Assembly: GCA_005772895.1 (NCBI GenBank)
Contig: SXIH01000004.1
Span: 1 to 64,000 of the forward strand
DNA from: Bacteroidota bacterium
Lineage (GTDB): Bacteria > Bacteroidota > Bacteroidia > 2-12-FULL-35-15
Direction of reading: 5' to 3'
DNA length: 64,000 nucleotides
This document shows, one piece after another, positions 27,901-37,207 of this stretch. The notes beneath the pieces are model-generated. The model had not been told where the DNA came from, made no database searches, and was given only the letters and a program-made list of their open reading frames with translations. Positions within the stretch are counted from its first letter, which is position 1. Every line of letters starts with the position of its first letter. Position numbers and translations under genes: made by a program.

Positions 27901-27929
27901 CAAAAATATGCAAAATTGCTTGGTCTCAA
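27901..27929 (-). promoter_or_regulatory. Bacteroidota-type promoter of the two-helix membrane protein
   Basis: On the minus strand TTG (27929-27927), an 18-base spacer, then TATTTTTG (27908-27901), 20 bases before the start at 27880. A full match to TTG-N18-TAnnTTTG. Confidence 0.6.
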
Positions 27930-28021
27930 TATATTAATTTGGTTTTTCGTTCTCCAAGCCTTTACTTTGCACCCGAAATTTAATTTAACTTGTCGGCAGA
28001 TAGATCTGCAATTGCCTTATT

Positions 28022-28975
28022 ATGAAAGTAACTGATCACATCAAACAAGCTCAATCGACCTTGTTTTCTATCGAAATTCTTCCACCATTAAAAGGAAAAA
28101 GTATTCAGTCAATATTTGATGGAATAGACCCGTTGATGGAGTTTAAGCCATCGTTTGTGGATGTGACTTACCATCGTGAAGAATATTTATACAAAAAACG
28201 TGAAGGCGGTTATTTGGAAAAAGTGAGTATCCGTAAGCGTCCGGGAACAGTTGGAATTTGTGCTGCTATTATGAATAAATATCATGTGGATGCAGTTCCT
28301 CATATTATTTGTGGTGGTTTCAGTAAAGAAGAAACAGAGAATGCATTGATTGATTTACACTTTTTAGGGATTGATAACGTATTGGCTTTACGAGGCGATT
28401 CTATTAAAAGTGAACCAGAGTTTGTTCCGGAGCCGGGCGGACACCATTATGCAATTGATTTGGTAAAACAAATTGTGAGCATGAACAAAGGCAAATACAT
28501 GGATGAAGATTTAGCAGATGTTGCACCAACAAATTTTTGTATTGGAGTTGCTGGTTACCCCGAAAAACATTTTGAAGCGCCAAATATGATTTCAGACATG
28601 AAGCATCTGAAAACAAAGATTGATGCAGGTTCGGAATACATCGTTACTCAAATGTTTTTTGATAACTCTAAATATTTTGAATATTTGAAAATGTGTAAGG
28701 AACAAAATTTAAATGTTCCCATTATTCCGGGATTAAAAATTATCACATCAAAAAAACAAGCAACAACACTTCCGAAAATTTTTAAGATTGATGTGCCACA
28801 AGCATTGTTAGAAGAAATAGAAAAGTGCAAAACAGATGCTGATGTGAAAGAAGTTGGAATAGAATGGTGCATCAATCAATCAAAAGAATTGATTAAAGCC
28901 GGAGCACCATGTTTACATTATTATACTATGGGAACTTCTGAAGTTACAAGAAGAGTGGCGAGTAAGGTGTTTTAA
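28022..28975 (+). CDS. metF: 5,10-methylenetetrahydrofolate reductase
   Basis: 317 residues, a TIM-barrel flavoprotein of usual family length. Signature segments: FSIEILPPLKG near the N-terminus (folate/flavin site Glu), FVDVTYHRE, VPHIICGGF, DNVLALRGD (the conserved RGD of the flavin site), FCIGVAGYPEKH and YIVTQMFFDNSKYFEY. Reduces methylene-THF to methyl-THF with NAD(P)H for methionine synthesis, in the cytoplasm. No methionine riboswitch or MetE/MetH gene is visible near it. A strong terminator follows at 29031. Confidence 0.97.
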   Translation: MKVTDHIKQAQSTLFSIEILPPLKGKSIQSIFDGIDPLMEFKPSFVDVTYHREEYLYKKREGGYLEKVSIRKRPGTVGICAAIMNKYHVDAVPHIICGGFSKEETENALIDLHFLGIDNVLALRGDSIKSEPEFVPEPGGHHYAIDLVKQIVSMNKGKYMDEDLADVAPTNFCIGVAGYPEKHFEAPNMISDMKHLKTKIDAGSEYIVTQMFFDNSKYFEYLKMCKEQNLNVPIIPGLKIITSKKQATTLPKIFKIDVPQALLEEIEKCKTDADVKEVGIEWCINQSKELIKAGAPCLHYYTMGTSEVTRRVASKVF

Positions 28976-29026
28976 CCTCATCCCGACCTCACCCCCAACC
29001 CTCTCCTAGAAAAGGAGAGGGGAGAA
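28976..29026. repeat. G/C-rich palindrome, family 3
   Basis: ACCCTCTCCTAGAAAAGGAGAGGG core, with CTCTCCT / AGGAGAG arms, preceded by CCCGACCTCACCCCC. Related elements are at 20011-20026, 25347-25380 and 63690-63720. Confidence 0.6.
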
Positions 29027-29030
29027 AATA

Positions 29031-29071
29031 AAAAAAATCCCGCTCCGTAATTTACGGAGCGGGATTTTTTT
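29031..29071. terminator. Strong bidirectional intrinsic terminator
   Basis: Near-perfect 20-base arms with core ATCCCGCTCCGTAA / TTACGGAGCGGGAT, flanked by A-run and T-run on the two sides. It ends both metF (plus) and the copper-protein gene (minus). Confidence 0.92.
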
Positions 29072-29086
29072 ATTTAGTAAACTATT

Positions 29087-30745
29087 TTACTTAGTTAATA
29101 CGATGCGTTTTGTATAAACTTGATCACCAATATTTACAGAAACAAGATAAATTCCTGCAGGATGATTTTCTGCATCAAACTCTACTGATTGTTTTCCTTG
29201 ATTTTGTGCTACGTTATTAGCAAGTGTCTCCACTTTGTTGCCTAAAACATCAAACACAGTAATTGTAACATTTGCACTTTCTTTTAATTCATAAAAGATA
29301 TTAGTGTTATTACTAAAAGGATTCGGGAAAGCATTGAGGTTGATTTTGTTTTCTGTAATATCATTTATTCCTGCAAAAGATGGCCCTAATGTATATTGAA
29401 TAAAATATAACATCATCTCATCATCTGTTGTTAAACCAAAGAATACATTTGATGGTCCGTTATTATTGAAAGTAGCCTGTTGTATCAAACCATTTCTCCA
29501 ATCTACAGTTAACAGTGGATCAAACAATTCAACCGGAGGATGCTCCCAATCATAATATCCTTGATTGAACGTATAATCAGAGTTATAGAATCCTTCATAG
29601 ATTTGAGCTCCTGTACTTCCTCCCGGATTTCTTAAAAAGATATCGAAGTCAACACCATACTTATGAGTATGCGAAGAAAGCAACCAGATGTTCACCATGT
29701 TTGTTGCGCCAGCATCAAATTCCGCACTGCTAAATGAAACGTTTGTGCTTGTGTTTGGAATAAAAATACTTGTGTTTGTGATAATATCACTATACATAAT
29801 ACTTGCAGCAGTACCTTTTGGTTGAGTGTACACATTGAAATACACATCTGTTGCTAAAACCGAATCGGGATTTGAATTAAAGAAATGATGATTCAAATCC
29901 AACACAGTACTTGTTTCCCATTGATAAGCTGTTGTTGGTGGTAATAAGTCATTTCGTGATGCTTGAAATGCACTCACCATATTGTTGTATCCATCAGAAG
30001 AACCTGCTCCGGTTGAAGGATTTTGAATACGAAGTGCATCTGTGAAACTTGCAGCAGCACCAGGTAAAAATTTATAAATAATGTAGTGATGTGATTGAGA
30101 TGATAAAAACAATTCAATACGATTTACTTCTAATGTATCAGGTAAATTCAAATTGTGTTTTAAGAAATATTCTACTTCTGAATTCACATCTAAAAATACT
30201 TTTCCAACGTGAATTTGAAAAGAACCCGGGTCAGTTGGCAATGGATGAGCCGGAGCTACACTGGTAATTCCATAACCATCATAGTATTGATTTACAACGG
30301 CTGTATCAACTACTAATCCTGTTTGAGGAGCACCTGCATAAATCCACTGACGGATTAATTCAATTTCTTTGTTTGTTAATGGAACAGCACTTCCGCCATC
30401 AGGCATTACGTTTCCTTCACCTGCAAATAATCCATTATCAGGATCTAAACCGTTTTGACATTTACGCAATAAATAACTTCTGTGTGGATCACCTGGTTTA
30501 ATACGTTTATCACCGCGAGCCAAAGCAGCCGGGTTATTTGGGTTAGCATTTACTATGCTGGTATAAACTGTTGAAGAAGGAGCGATAAGATTTAAGCCTC
30601 CTGCCGGACTACTTGCATCGTGGCAAGTAACACAATTTGCTTGAAAAATATTGTAGATATCTGCATAAGTTGATTGTGCTTTAGCAAAAGATGCCTGAAG
30701 TACAAATGCAATAAACAATAATTTAATTGTAGTAGTTTTCTTCAT
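29087..30745 (-). CDS. Secreted cytochrome c / copper type II monooxygenase-like protein with T9SS signal
   Basis: 552 residues. Signal peptide (1-23), a cytochrome-c-like domain (about 25-142) with heme site C38-VT-C41-H42 and a distal Met candidate in NVMPDGG, then two domains (about 160-455) that carry copper ligands resembling peptidylglycine hydroxylating monooxygenase (PHM): H219-H220 in SSQSHHY, H286/H287 in VLDLNHHFFN, H359-T-H361 in SSHTHKYG, and M444 in TTDDEMMLYFIQY. A type A T9SS sorting domain ends it (about 470-552; AFPNPFSNNTNIFYE). PHM-type enzymes hydroxylate substrates using copper, O2 and an electron donor. Here the fused heme could supply electrons. The substrate is unknown. 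It is a single gene. Confidence 0.85.
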   Translation of the reverse strand: MKKTTTIKLLFIAFVLQASFAKAQSTYADIYNIFQANCVTCHDASSPAGGLNLIAPSSTVYTSIVNANPNNPAALARGDKRIKPGDPHRSYLLRKCQNGLDPDNGLFAGEGNVMPDGGSAVPLTNKEIELIRQWIYAGAPQTGLVVDTAVVNQYYDGYGITSVAPAHPLPTDPGSFQIHVGKVFLDVNSEVEYFLKHNLNLPDTLEVNRIELFLSSQSHHYIIYKFLPGAAASFTDALRIQNPSTGAGSSDGYNNMVSAFQASRNDLLPPTTAYQWETSTVLDLNHHFFNSNPDSVLATDVYFNVYTQPKGTAASIMYSDIITNTSIFIPNTSTNVSFSSAEFDAGATNMVNIWLLSSHTHKYGVDFDIFLRNPGGSTGAQIYEGFYNSDYTFNQGYYDWEHPPVELFDPLLTVDWRNGLIQQATFNNNGPSNVFFGLTTDDEMMLYFIQYTLGPSFAGINDITENKINLNAFPNPFSNNTNIFYELKESANVTITVFDVLGNKVETLANNVAQNQGKQSVEFDAENHPAGIYLVSVNIGDQVYTKRIVLTK

Positions 30746-30855
30746 GAGTGATGTTTTAAGTAATTAAATCGATAGCTAATTTAAGATAATTTGACGAATA
30801 GAAAAGCGATAAGTTTAAATTTTATTGAAAATGCTGATTTAATGTGCGTCTACAC

Positions 30856-30907
30856 TTCGACTACGCTCAGTGTGACGGCTCCGTACGTCAGGCTGAGCGT
30901 AGTCGAA
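30856..30907. repeat. Palindromic repeat, family 2 (TTCGAC type)
   Basis: Perfect 15-base arms TTCGACTACGCTCAG (30856-30870) and CTGAGCGTAGTCGAA (30893-30907) around a GTGACGG..CCGTACGTCAG centre. It lies between the copper protein start and the riboflavin synthase stop. Relatives at 37461-37511, 48297-48320 and 57850-58041. Confidence 0.85.
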
Positions 30908-30911
30908 AACT

Positions 30912-31499
30912 TTACCCTTTCGGAAGCATCTTGGCAATATACTTCCCAACAATATCAAACTCAATATTTACAATAGATCCCGGTTGAAAGCTTTTGAAAT
31001 TGGTATTTTCAAATGTGTAGGGAATAATACAAACGGAGAAGGAATTGTCTTTAGAATTAACAACAGTTAAGCTTACACCATTTACGCAAACCGAACCTTT
31101 TTCTACAGTTACATTTCCTTTTGTTGCATCATATTCAAATGTAAAAGTCCAACTGCCATTTGTTTCTTCCATTTTTGTGCAAACAGCTCTTTGGTCTACA
31201 TGCCCTTGAACAATATGTCCATCCAATCTATCACCTGCTTTTAAACAGCGCTCTAAATTTATTTTATCGCCACTATTCAATAAACCAATGTTGGTTTTTT
31301 GAATGGTTTCATCAATGGCAGTTACAGTATAAGAATCGTTTTTAATATCAACCACCGTTAAGCAAACACCATTGTGTGCAATGCTTTGGTCGACCTTAAG
31401 TTCTTTGGCGAATGGAGCTTTTACAGTAATGTGTAAATTGCTTTTTTCTTTTTGGATGGCAACAACTTCTCCTAATCCTTCTATAATTCCTGAAAACAT
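30912..31499 (-). CDS. ribE: Riboflavin synthase, alpha chain
   Basis: 195 residues from ATG 31499, which gives the classical N-terminus MFSGIIEGLGEV; earlier ATGs would overlap the upstream gene. Two lumazine-binding domains (about 1-95 and 96-190), with the duplicated signature VDQSIAHNGVCLTVVDI and VEKGSVCVNGVSLTVVNS. Dismutates two 6,7-dimethyl-8-ribityllumazine molecules to riboflavin in the cytoplasm. It starts 1 base after the stop of a large surface protein gene, so it is probably translated from the same message, an unusual neighbour; no FMN riboswitch is seen. Confidence 0.97.
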   Translation of the reverse strand: MFSGIIEGLGEVVAIQKEKSNLHITVKAPFAKELKVDQSIAHNGVCLTVVDIKNDSYTVTAIDETIQKTNIGLLNSGDKINLERCLKAGDRLDGHIVQGHVDQRAVCTKMEETNGSWTFTFEYDATKGNVTVEKGSVCVNGVSLTVVNSKDNSFSVCIIPYTFENTNFKSFQPGSIVNIEFDIVGKYIAKMLPKG

Positions 31500-31500
31500 A

Positions 31501-34227
31501 TTATTGTGACGGATTTGATCCTTCATTAATTAATTGAACAAAACCTTTTAAAGTACGAGGCTTGATTCCATCAATACGGATTTCGTTTACTGTACATACA
31601 TAGAAATAAACTCCATCCGTACATTTTCCTTTTGTGTCTTTACTTGTTCCATCCCACAATACATTTGGATCATCCGTTTCAAACATCAACAATCCCCAAC
31701 GATCGTAAATTTTAATGTCTACATCTTTTACAAATCTCCAGTTTGGAAGCGGTGTAAAGAAATCATTTTTATTATCTCCGTTTGGAGTAAATACGTTTGG
31801 TAATTCGTACTCGGGACAATTATCCACACAAATTTTATTTACTATCGGACTTTCATTTGGAGTAATTGCCGAGTCGACAGCCGTTACAGCATAACATCCG
31901 GCAATAGATGGAACTCCTTCATAATAATAAATAGGCAACATGTAACTGGTTTGACTCATGTCCGTTGTGCTGTATATGAGTTGCAGCGGATCATCCACTG
32001 TTGGTGCAAAATAAATGTTTATTTGAACAGCATCTTGTTCAGCACAATTTGTATTTGGATTTATCCATGTAATGGTATTCTGTATAACATCACAATCTGT
32101 CACAACATCAAACGGTGGTTGACACGGTGGAACTAAATCCACTGGTGTTTCACATTTTATTTGCGAATAGTTGCGCAATGGTTTTGGTAAAGTAGTATCC
32201 GAATATTCTCCAATTGCTAAAACGCGGTAACAGTATTCTACTTCATTTACTAAGCCTGTATCTGCGTAAGCTAAAGTAGTTGTGCTGTCAATTAAATTGA
32301 AAATAGTAGAGCCCGGACTAGTTTCTCTATAAATGTGATAGATGTAATTATTCCAAGGCACAAAATGTTGCCAGGTTAAGTTCACTTGTTTATCAGCCGG
32401 TGTAGATGATAAAAATACAGATGAAGCAGTTTGCGTAGAGCCTTTAAAAATAGTATTAGAATAAAATTCTACTTTGTATGTCCATTTTTCTGTATCCGTA
32501 TTTAATCCTGTACTTACATAACCTGTATCGGTTAAATTCCAAAATGCAGGATACGTATAAGAGGCTTCCATAACATATGCTGAAGCAGGAGGATTAAATC
32601 CAGGTGCTTTCATCAAACGATATTCGTATGGAGGAGGATTTACAATTGTATCTAAATTTCCTGCATTACCAACTGGTTTCACCCAATGTGTCCAAATAGT
32701 TCCGGTAGATGAATTGGTTGTCATAACACTTACGTTTGTTATAATCGGAACATCACGAACCAATTGAGCACATACATTATCTGAAGCAATACTTTGTGAT
32801 CCATCCAAATAATAAGCAACAACAATGTAAGAGTAATCAACACCATTCGTTAATCCTGCTCCACCATTATTATCAATAAAATTTGTAGTAGTATAACTAA
32901 CCGTTCCAATTAAAGTATAACCGGTATAAGCAGGAACACCTGTCTCACATGGTCCGGGCGACCAAGGGTCACAAACATTTTTACGATATATGAAAAACTT
33001 TTTGAGTGGATTTGTTCCGGTGCTGTCACAGAATGGATAATTCCAATTAAGAATAATACTGGTACCACTTGGAACTGCTGTTAATCCTGTTGGAGGAGGA
33101 GCAATCACACGAATAAATACTGATTCGAAATTTACTAACGGAGAAGCATCGCCATCCGTTGCTTTAAAAGTAACTAAGTATGGATATAGTTGTATTTGAC
33201 TACAACTAGGATTCCAGTCAAATGTTCCACTGGCAGTACCTATTCCTGAGACAGAAGTAAAAGTTGCAGGAGGAGTTTCTGTTGGTAAAAGCGGACCACC
33301 TGTTGCTGTTAATGTTAATGTGTTTGCTTGAGCATCGGATGCAGTAATATTAAAATTTAAGTTGCTTCCAGCCAACACACATGTATCGTTTAGGTCAGAT
33401 ATTGTAGGGCTAGTATTAGCACATGCAGCAACCGTTATTTGCATATCACGGAGGACAGAGCCAATGTAATAGCGAATATTTGTTCCGGGCAATAACCGGT
33501 ATTCTTTTATGAGAATAGCAACGTTGTAATCGCAAATCATAGTTGGAACACACCAAACTAAATCTCCTTTAAGCGGATCAATGCTACTTGCATTCATGTT
33601 TGGAGGATATGACCACAATGGGATTGGAACGCCACTCGCATAACAAACACTTAAGCTATAATACAAACTGTCTCCATCTGCATCAACTGCTCCCGGATTG
33701 TGTTCAAAGCATTCACCAACACAGGCATCGTCTAGTGGAAGATTAACTAAAACTGGTGAACTGTTTTGCCCTAAAAAAGGAGAAATCACTAATTCCGAAC
33801 GTAGGAAAAAAGATTCATTATCTGAATCGGGAATGTTACAAATGCCTGAATTTCTATTAGGGTCTTCCATTGTAATAATGTAATTGCCCGGCCCGTAATA
33901 ATTGTGCGTTGTTTTGTAAACATTCCATCGTGTTGTTGCAGTAATTAAAATACCATCCAATTCAGTATCACAAAGACCACTTGTAGTTCCATTTACACGC
34001 GGAGCAATTGCTGTATCACCGTCTCCGAAATGAACATTGAGTGTGCATTTATCTGTTCCGGAAGGACCAACCCATTTTGTATATGTGGTAATGGTAATCT
34101 CGTAATTATAAGGAAGTGCCGGTGTTCCGATATATCTATACGTAATTTCTCCCGCACGATTGTGTGTGGCAAATGAATTGGAAAAACCAATCAAAAGAAC
34201 CAGTATAGAAAGAAGTAATTTTTTCAT
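31501..34227 (-). CDS. Surface protein with ATH-type N-terminal domain, FN3-like repeats and type B C-terminal domain
   Basis: 908 residues from ATG 34227 (MKKLLLSILVLLIGFSNSFA is the signal peptide). Domains: conserved N-terminal region beginning ATHNRAGEITYRYIG (about 21-270), a cadherin/Ig-like segment (about 275-375), several fibronectin-type-III-like modules (about 380-790; PPPTGLTAVPSGTSIILNWN and VNLTWQHFVPWNNYIYHIYR), and a type B gliding-associated C-terminal domain (about 815-908; LPNVFTPNGDNKNDFF, IYDRWGLLMFET, WDGTSKDTKG). It is exported by the T9SS as an adhesin-like cell-surface protein. The adjacent gene upstream is a paralog of the same design; the C-terminal two thirds are nearly identical. 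ribE follows after 1 base. Confidence 0.9.
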   Translation of the reverse strand: MKKLLLSILVLLIGFSNSFATHNRAGEITYRYIGTPALPYNYEITITTYTKWVGPSGTDKCTLNVHFGDGDTAIAPRVNGTTSGLCDTELDGILITATTRWNVYKTTHNYYGPGNYIITMEDPNRNSGICNIPDSDNESFFLRSELVISPFLGQNSSPVLVNLPLDDACVGECFEHNPGAVDADGDSLYYSLSVCYASGVPIPLWSYPPNMNASSIDPLKGDLVWCVPTMICDYNVAILIKEYRLLPGTNIRYYIGSVLRDMQITVAACANTSPTISDLNDTCVLAGSNLNFNITASDAQANTLTLTATGGPLLPTETPPATFTSVSGIGTASGTFDWNPSCSQIQLYPYLVTFKATDGDASPLVNFESVFIRVIAPPPTGLTAVPSGTSIILNWNYPFCDSTGTNPLKKFFIYRKNVCDPWSPGPCETGVPAYTGYTLIGTVSYTTTNFIDNNGGAGLTNGVDYSYIVVAYYLDGSQSIASDNVCAQLVRDVPIITNVSVMTTNSSTGTIWTHWVKPVGNAGNLDTIVNPPPYEYRLMKAPGFNPPASAYVMEASYTYPAFWNLTDTGYVSTGLNTDTEKWTYKVEFYSNTIFKGSTQTASSVFLSSTPADKQVNLTWQHFVPWNNYIYHIYRETSPGSTIFNLIDSTTTLAYADTGLVNEVEYCYRVLAIGEYSDTTLPKPLRNYSQIKCETPVDLVPPCQPPFDVVTDCDVIQNTITWINPNTNCAEQDAVQINIYFAPTVDDPLQLIYSTTDMSQTSYMLPIYYYEGVPSIAGCYAVTAVDSAITPNESPIVNKICVDNCPEYELPNVFTPNGDNKNDFFTPLPNWRFVKDVDIKIYDRWGLLMFETDDPNVLWDGTSKDTKGKCTDGVYFYVCTVNEIRIDGIKPRTLKGFVQLINEGSNPSQ

Positions 34228-34319
34228 CAAAACAATCCTCAAAAAAATAGAACTCTAAATTACGGATTTTATTTCATTATTCCGTCTAAAATCACAAATT
34301 TCCCTTTGTTTATGAAAAA

Positions 34320-37058
34320 CTATTTGGCAGGATTGTACCCTTCATTAATTAATTGAACAAAGCCTTTTAAAATACGAGGCTTGATTCCATCAATACGAAT
34401 TTCGTTTACTGTACACACATAGAAATAAACTCCATCCGTACATTTTCCTTTTGTGTCTTTACTTGTTCCATTCCACAGTACATTTGGGTCATCTGTTTCA
34501 AACATCAGCAATCCCCAACGATCATAAATTTTTATGTCTATATCTTTTACAAATCTCCAGTTTGGAAGTGGTGTAAAGAAATCGTTTTTATTATCTCCGT
34601 TTGGAGTAAATACGTTTGGTAATTCGTACTCCGGACAATTATCCACGCAAATTTTATTTACTATCGGACTTTCGTTTGGAGTGATTGCAGAGTCGACAGC
34701 CGTTACAGCATAACAGCCGGCAATAGACGGAACACCTTCATAGTAATAAATTGGCAACATATAACTTGTTAAACTCATATCTGTTGTGCTGTAAATAAGT
34801 TGGAGTGGATCATCCACAGTTGGTGCAAAATAAATATTTATTTGAACAGCATCCTGCTCAGCACAAGTTGTATTTGAGTTTATCCAGGTAATGGTGTTTT
34901 GGATTACATCGCAATCTGTCACAAGATCAAATGGCGGCTGACATGGTGGAACTAAATCCACAGGTGTTTCACACTTAATTTGTGAATAGTTGCGCAATGG
35001 TTTCGGTAAAGTGGTATCCGAATATTCTCCGATTGTTAAAATGCGGTAACAATATTCCACTTCATTTACTAAGCCTGTATCTGCATAAGTTAAAGCTGTT
35101 GTGCTGTCAATTAAATTGAAAATTGTTGAGCCAGGACTGGTTTCTCTGTAAATGTGATAGATGTAATTATTCCAAGGCACGAAATGTTGCCAGGTTAAAT
35201 TAACTTGTTTATCAGCAGGTGTAGATGATAAAAATACAGATGAAGCAGTTTGCGTAGAACCTTTTAATATTCCATTCGAATAAAAATCTACTTTATAAGT
35301 CCATTTTTCCGTATCCGTATTTAATCCTGTGCTTACATAACCGGTATCTGTTAAATTCCAAAATGCGGGATAACTGTAGGATGTTTCCAAAACATAAGCT
35401 GAAGCGGGGGGATTAAATCCAGGAGCTTTCATCAAACGGTATTCGTATGGAGGAGGATTTACGATAGTATCTAAATTTCCTGCATTGCCAATTGGTTTAA
35501 CCCAGTGCGTCCAAATTGTTCCGGTAGATGAATTGGTAGTCATTACACTAACATTTGTAATAATCGGAACATCACGGACAAGCTGAGCACAAACATTTGC
35601 AGAAGCTAAACTTTGAGAACCATCGGAATAATAAGCAACAACAATGTAAGAATAGTCAACCCCATTTGTTAATCCTGCTCCGCCATTATTATCAGTAAAA
35701 GTTGTAGTAGCATAACTAACCGTTCCAATTAAAGTATAACCGGCATAAGCAGGAACACCTGTTTCACATGGTCCGGGCGACCAAGGATCACACACATCTT
35801 TCCGATAGATGAAAAACTTTCTCAGAGGATTTGTCCCTGTACTGTCACAAAACGGATAATTCCAATTCAGAATAATACTGGTACCACTTGGAACTGCAGT
35901 TAATCCTGTTGGAGGAGGAGCAATAACACGAATAAATACGGATTCGAAATTCACTAATGGTGTAGACAAATCTCCGTCAGTTGCCTTAAATGTAATCATA
36001 TAAGGTAATAATTGAACCTGGCTGCAACTAGGGTTCCAATCAAATGTTCCAATTGTAGTCCCAACTCCTGGTACTGATGTGAAAGTTGCAGGTGGGCTTG
36101 CAGTCGATAAAAGCGGACCACCTGTTGCTGTTAAAGTAAGAGGAGTTAATAGATCGGAATCAGTTGCAGTAACATTAAAATTTATATTACTACCTGCAAT
36201 CAAACAAGTATCAGTCATATTGTTTATTTGCGGAGGTGTATTTGAACAAGAGCCGACAGTTATTTGCATATCGCGTAATACCGAGCCAATATAAAACCAA
36301 GTATTCGGTCCTGGCAAAAAACGATATTGCTCAATAAGAATAGCAATGTTATATATACAGATTTCAGGAGGCACACACCAAACCAAATCACCATTTAGTG
36401 GATTGATGCTACTAGAGTTCATATTTGTTGGGAATGTTCAGAAAGGGATAGGTAATCCATCTTCCCCATAACATGTTGATAAGCTATAATACAAACTATC
36501 TCCATCAATATCATAAGCTCCAGGATTGTGCTCAAAGCAAACACCTACACAGGCATTATCAATGGGCGGATTAATTAAAAAAGGAGAATTATTATTACCA
36601 AGAAATGGGTTAATGACTAATTCGGAACGAAGAAAAAATGGTTGATTCTCTGAATCTGGAATATTACAAACATCATCAATTTGGTTCATTTCTTCCATTG
36701 TAATTATATAATTCCCAGGACCATCGTAATTGTGGTAAGCAACGTAAATATTCTTTCTTGTCGTTGTTCCCGGTATCATCTCTCCTTCAGCACTTGAGGG
36801 AGCACATGGACTCGTATAGGCACCATTGATTCTTGGAGCAATTGCAGTATCACCATCTCCAAAATGTACTACTAATTCACAGTTGTCCGTGCTTCCTGTG
36901 CTTGTCCATTTTGTATATGTTGTAATTGTAATACGATATTTGTATGGTGTTGTTGAAGTTCCAACATATTCATAAGTAATTTCTCCAGCTTCAAAGTGTG
37001 TGGCAAATAAATTTTGTGCTGAAACAAAAAGAAAAAAGAAAAAGAGTAGTTTTTTCAT
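34320..37058 (-). pseudogene. Paralog of the 31501-34227 surface protein, interrupted by an in-frame TGA
   Basis: The frame runs from ATG 37058 (signal peptide MKKLLFFFFLFVSAQNLFA) to the stop at 34320 and is interrupted only by TGA at 36440-36438, codon 207. The paralog reads PIPLWSYPPNMNASSI here; this copy reads PIPF-stop-TFPTNMNSSSI, so TGA replaces a Trp codon (TGG). Both sides remain in the same frame with full-length homology: ATH-type domain (about 21-270), FN3-like modules, and a type B C-terminal domain ending EGYNPAK. It is either a recent nonsense mutation, a sequence error, or a two-part gene with internal restart at ATG 36422. The restart product would lack a signal peptide and could not be exported. 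Confidence 0.85.
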
Positions 37059-37160
37059 CCTATAAAGTTAGACCATTAAACTATAGGAAGCAAAAGTATT
37101 TTAGGGAATAATATACATGTCTAGCAAAATACAACCAACAATGAAGTAGCTTCGTAATCA

Positions 37161-37189
37161 GGAGATCCCGTGTCGTGGCACGGGATGAC
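37161..37189. repeat. 29-base palindromic repeat, family 1
   Basis: Exact reverse complement of 6645-6673: arms ATCCCGTG / CACGGGAT. It is located between the leader of the interrupted surface protein gene and a small lipoprotein gene. Confidence 0.85.
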
Positions 37190-37207
37190 GGCTACTAAAA
37201 TGATACT

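Noticed and set aside
36438-36440. TGA read as tryptophan throughout the genome (alternative code)
   Set aside because: The peroxidase gene ends at a TGA in the expected place, and other genes use Trp as TGG, so the standard code holds.
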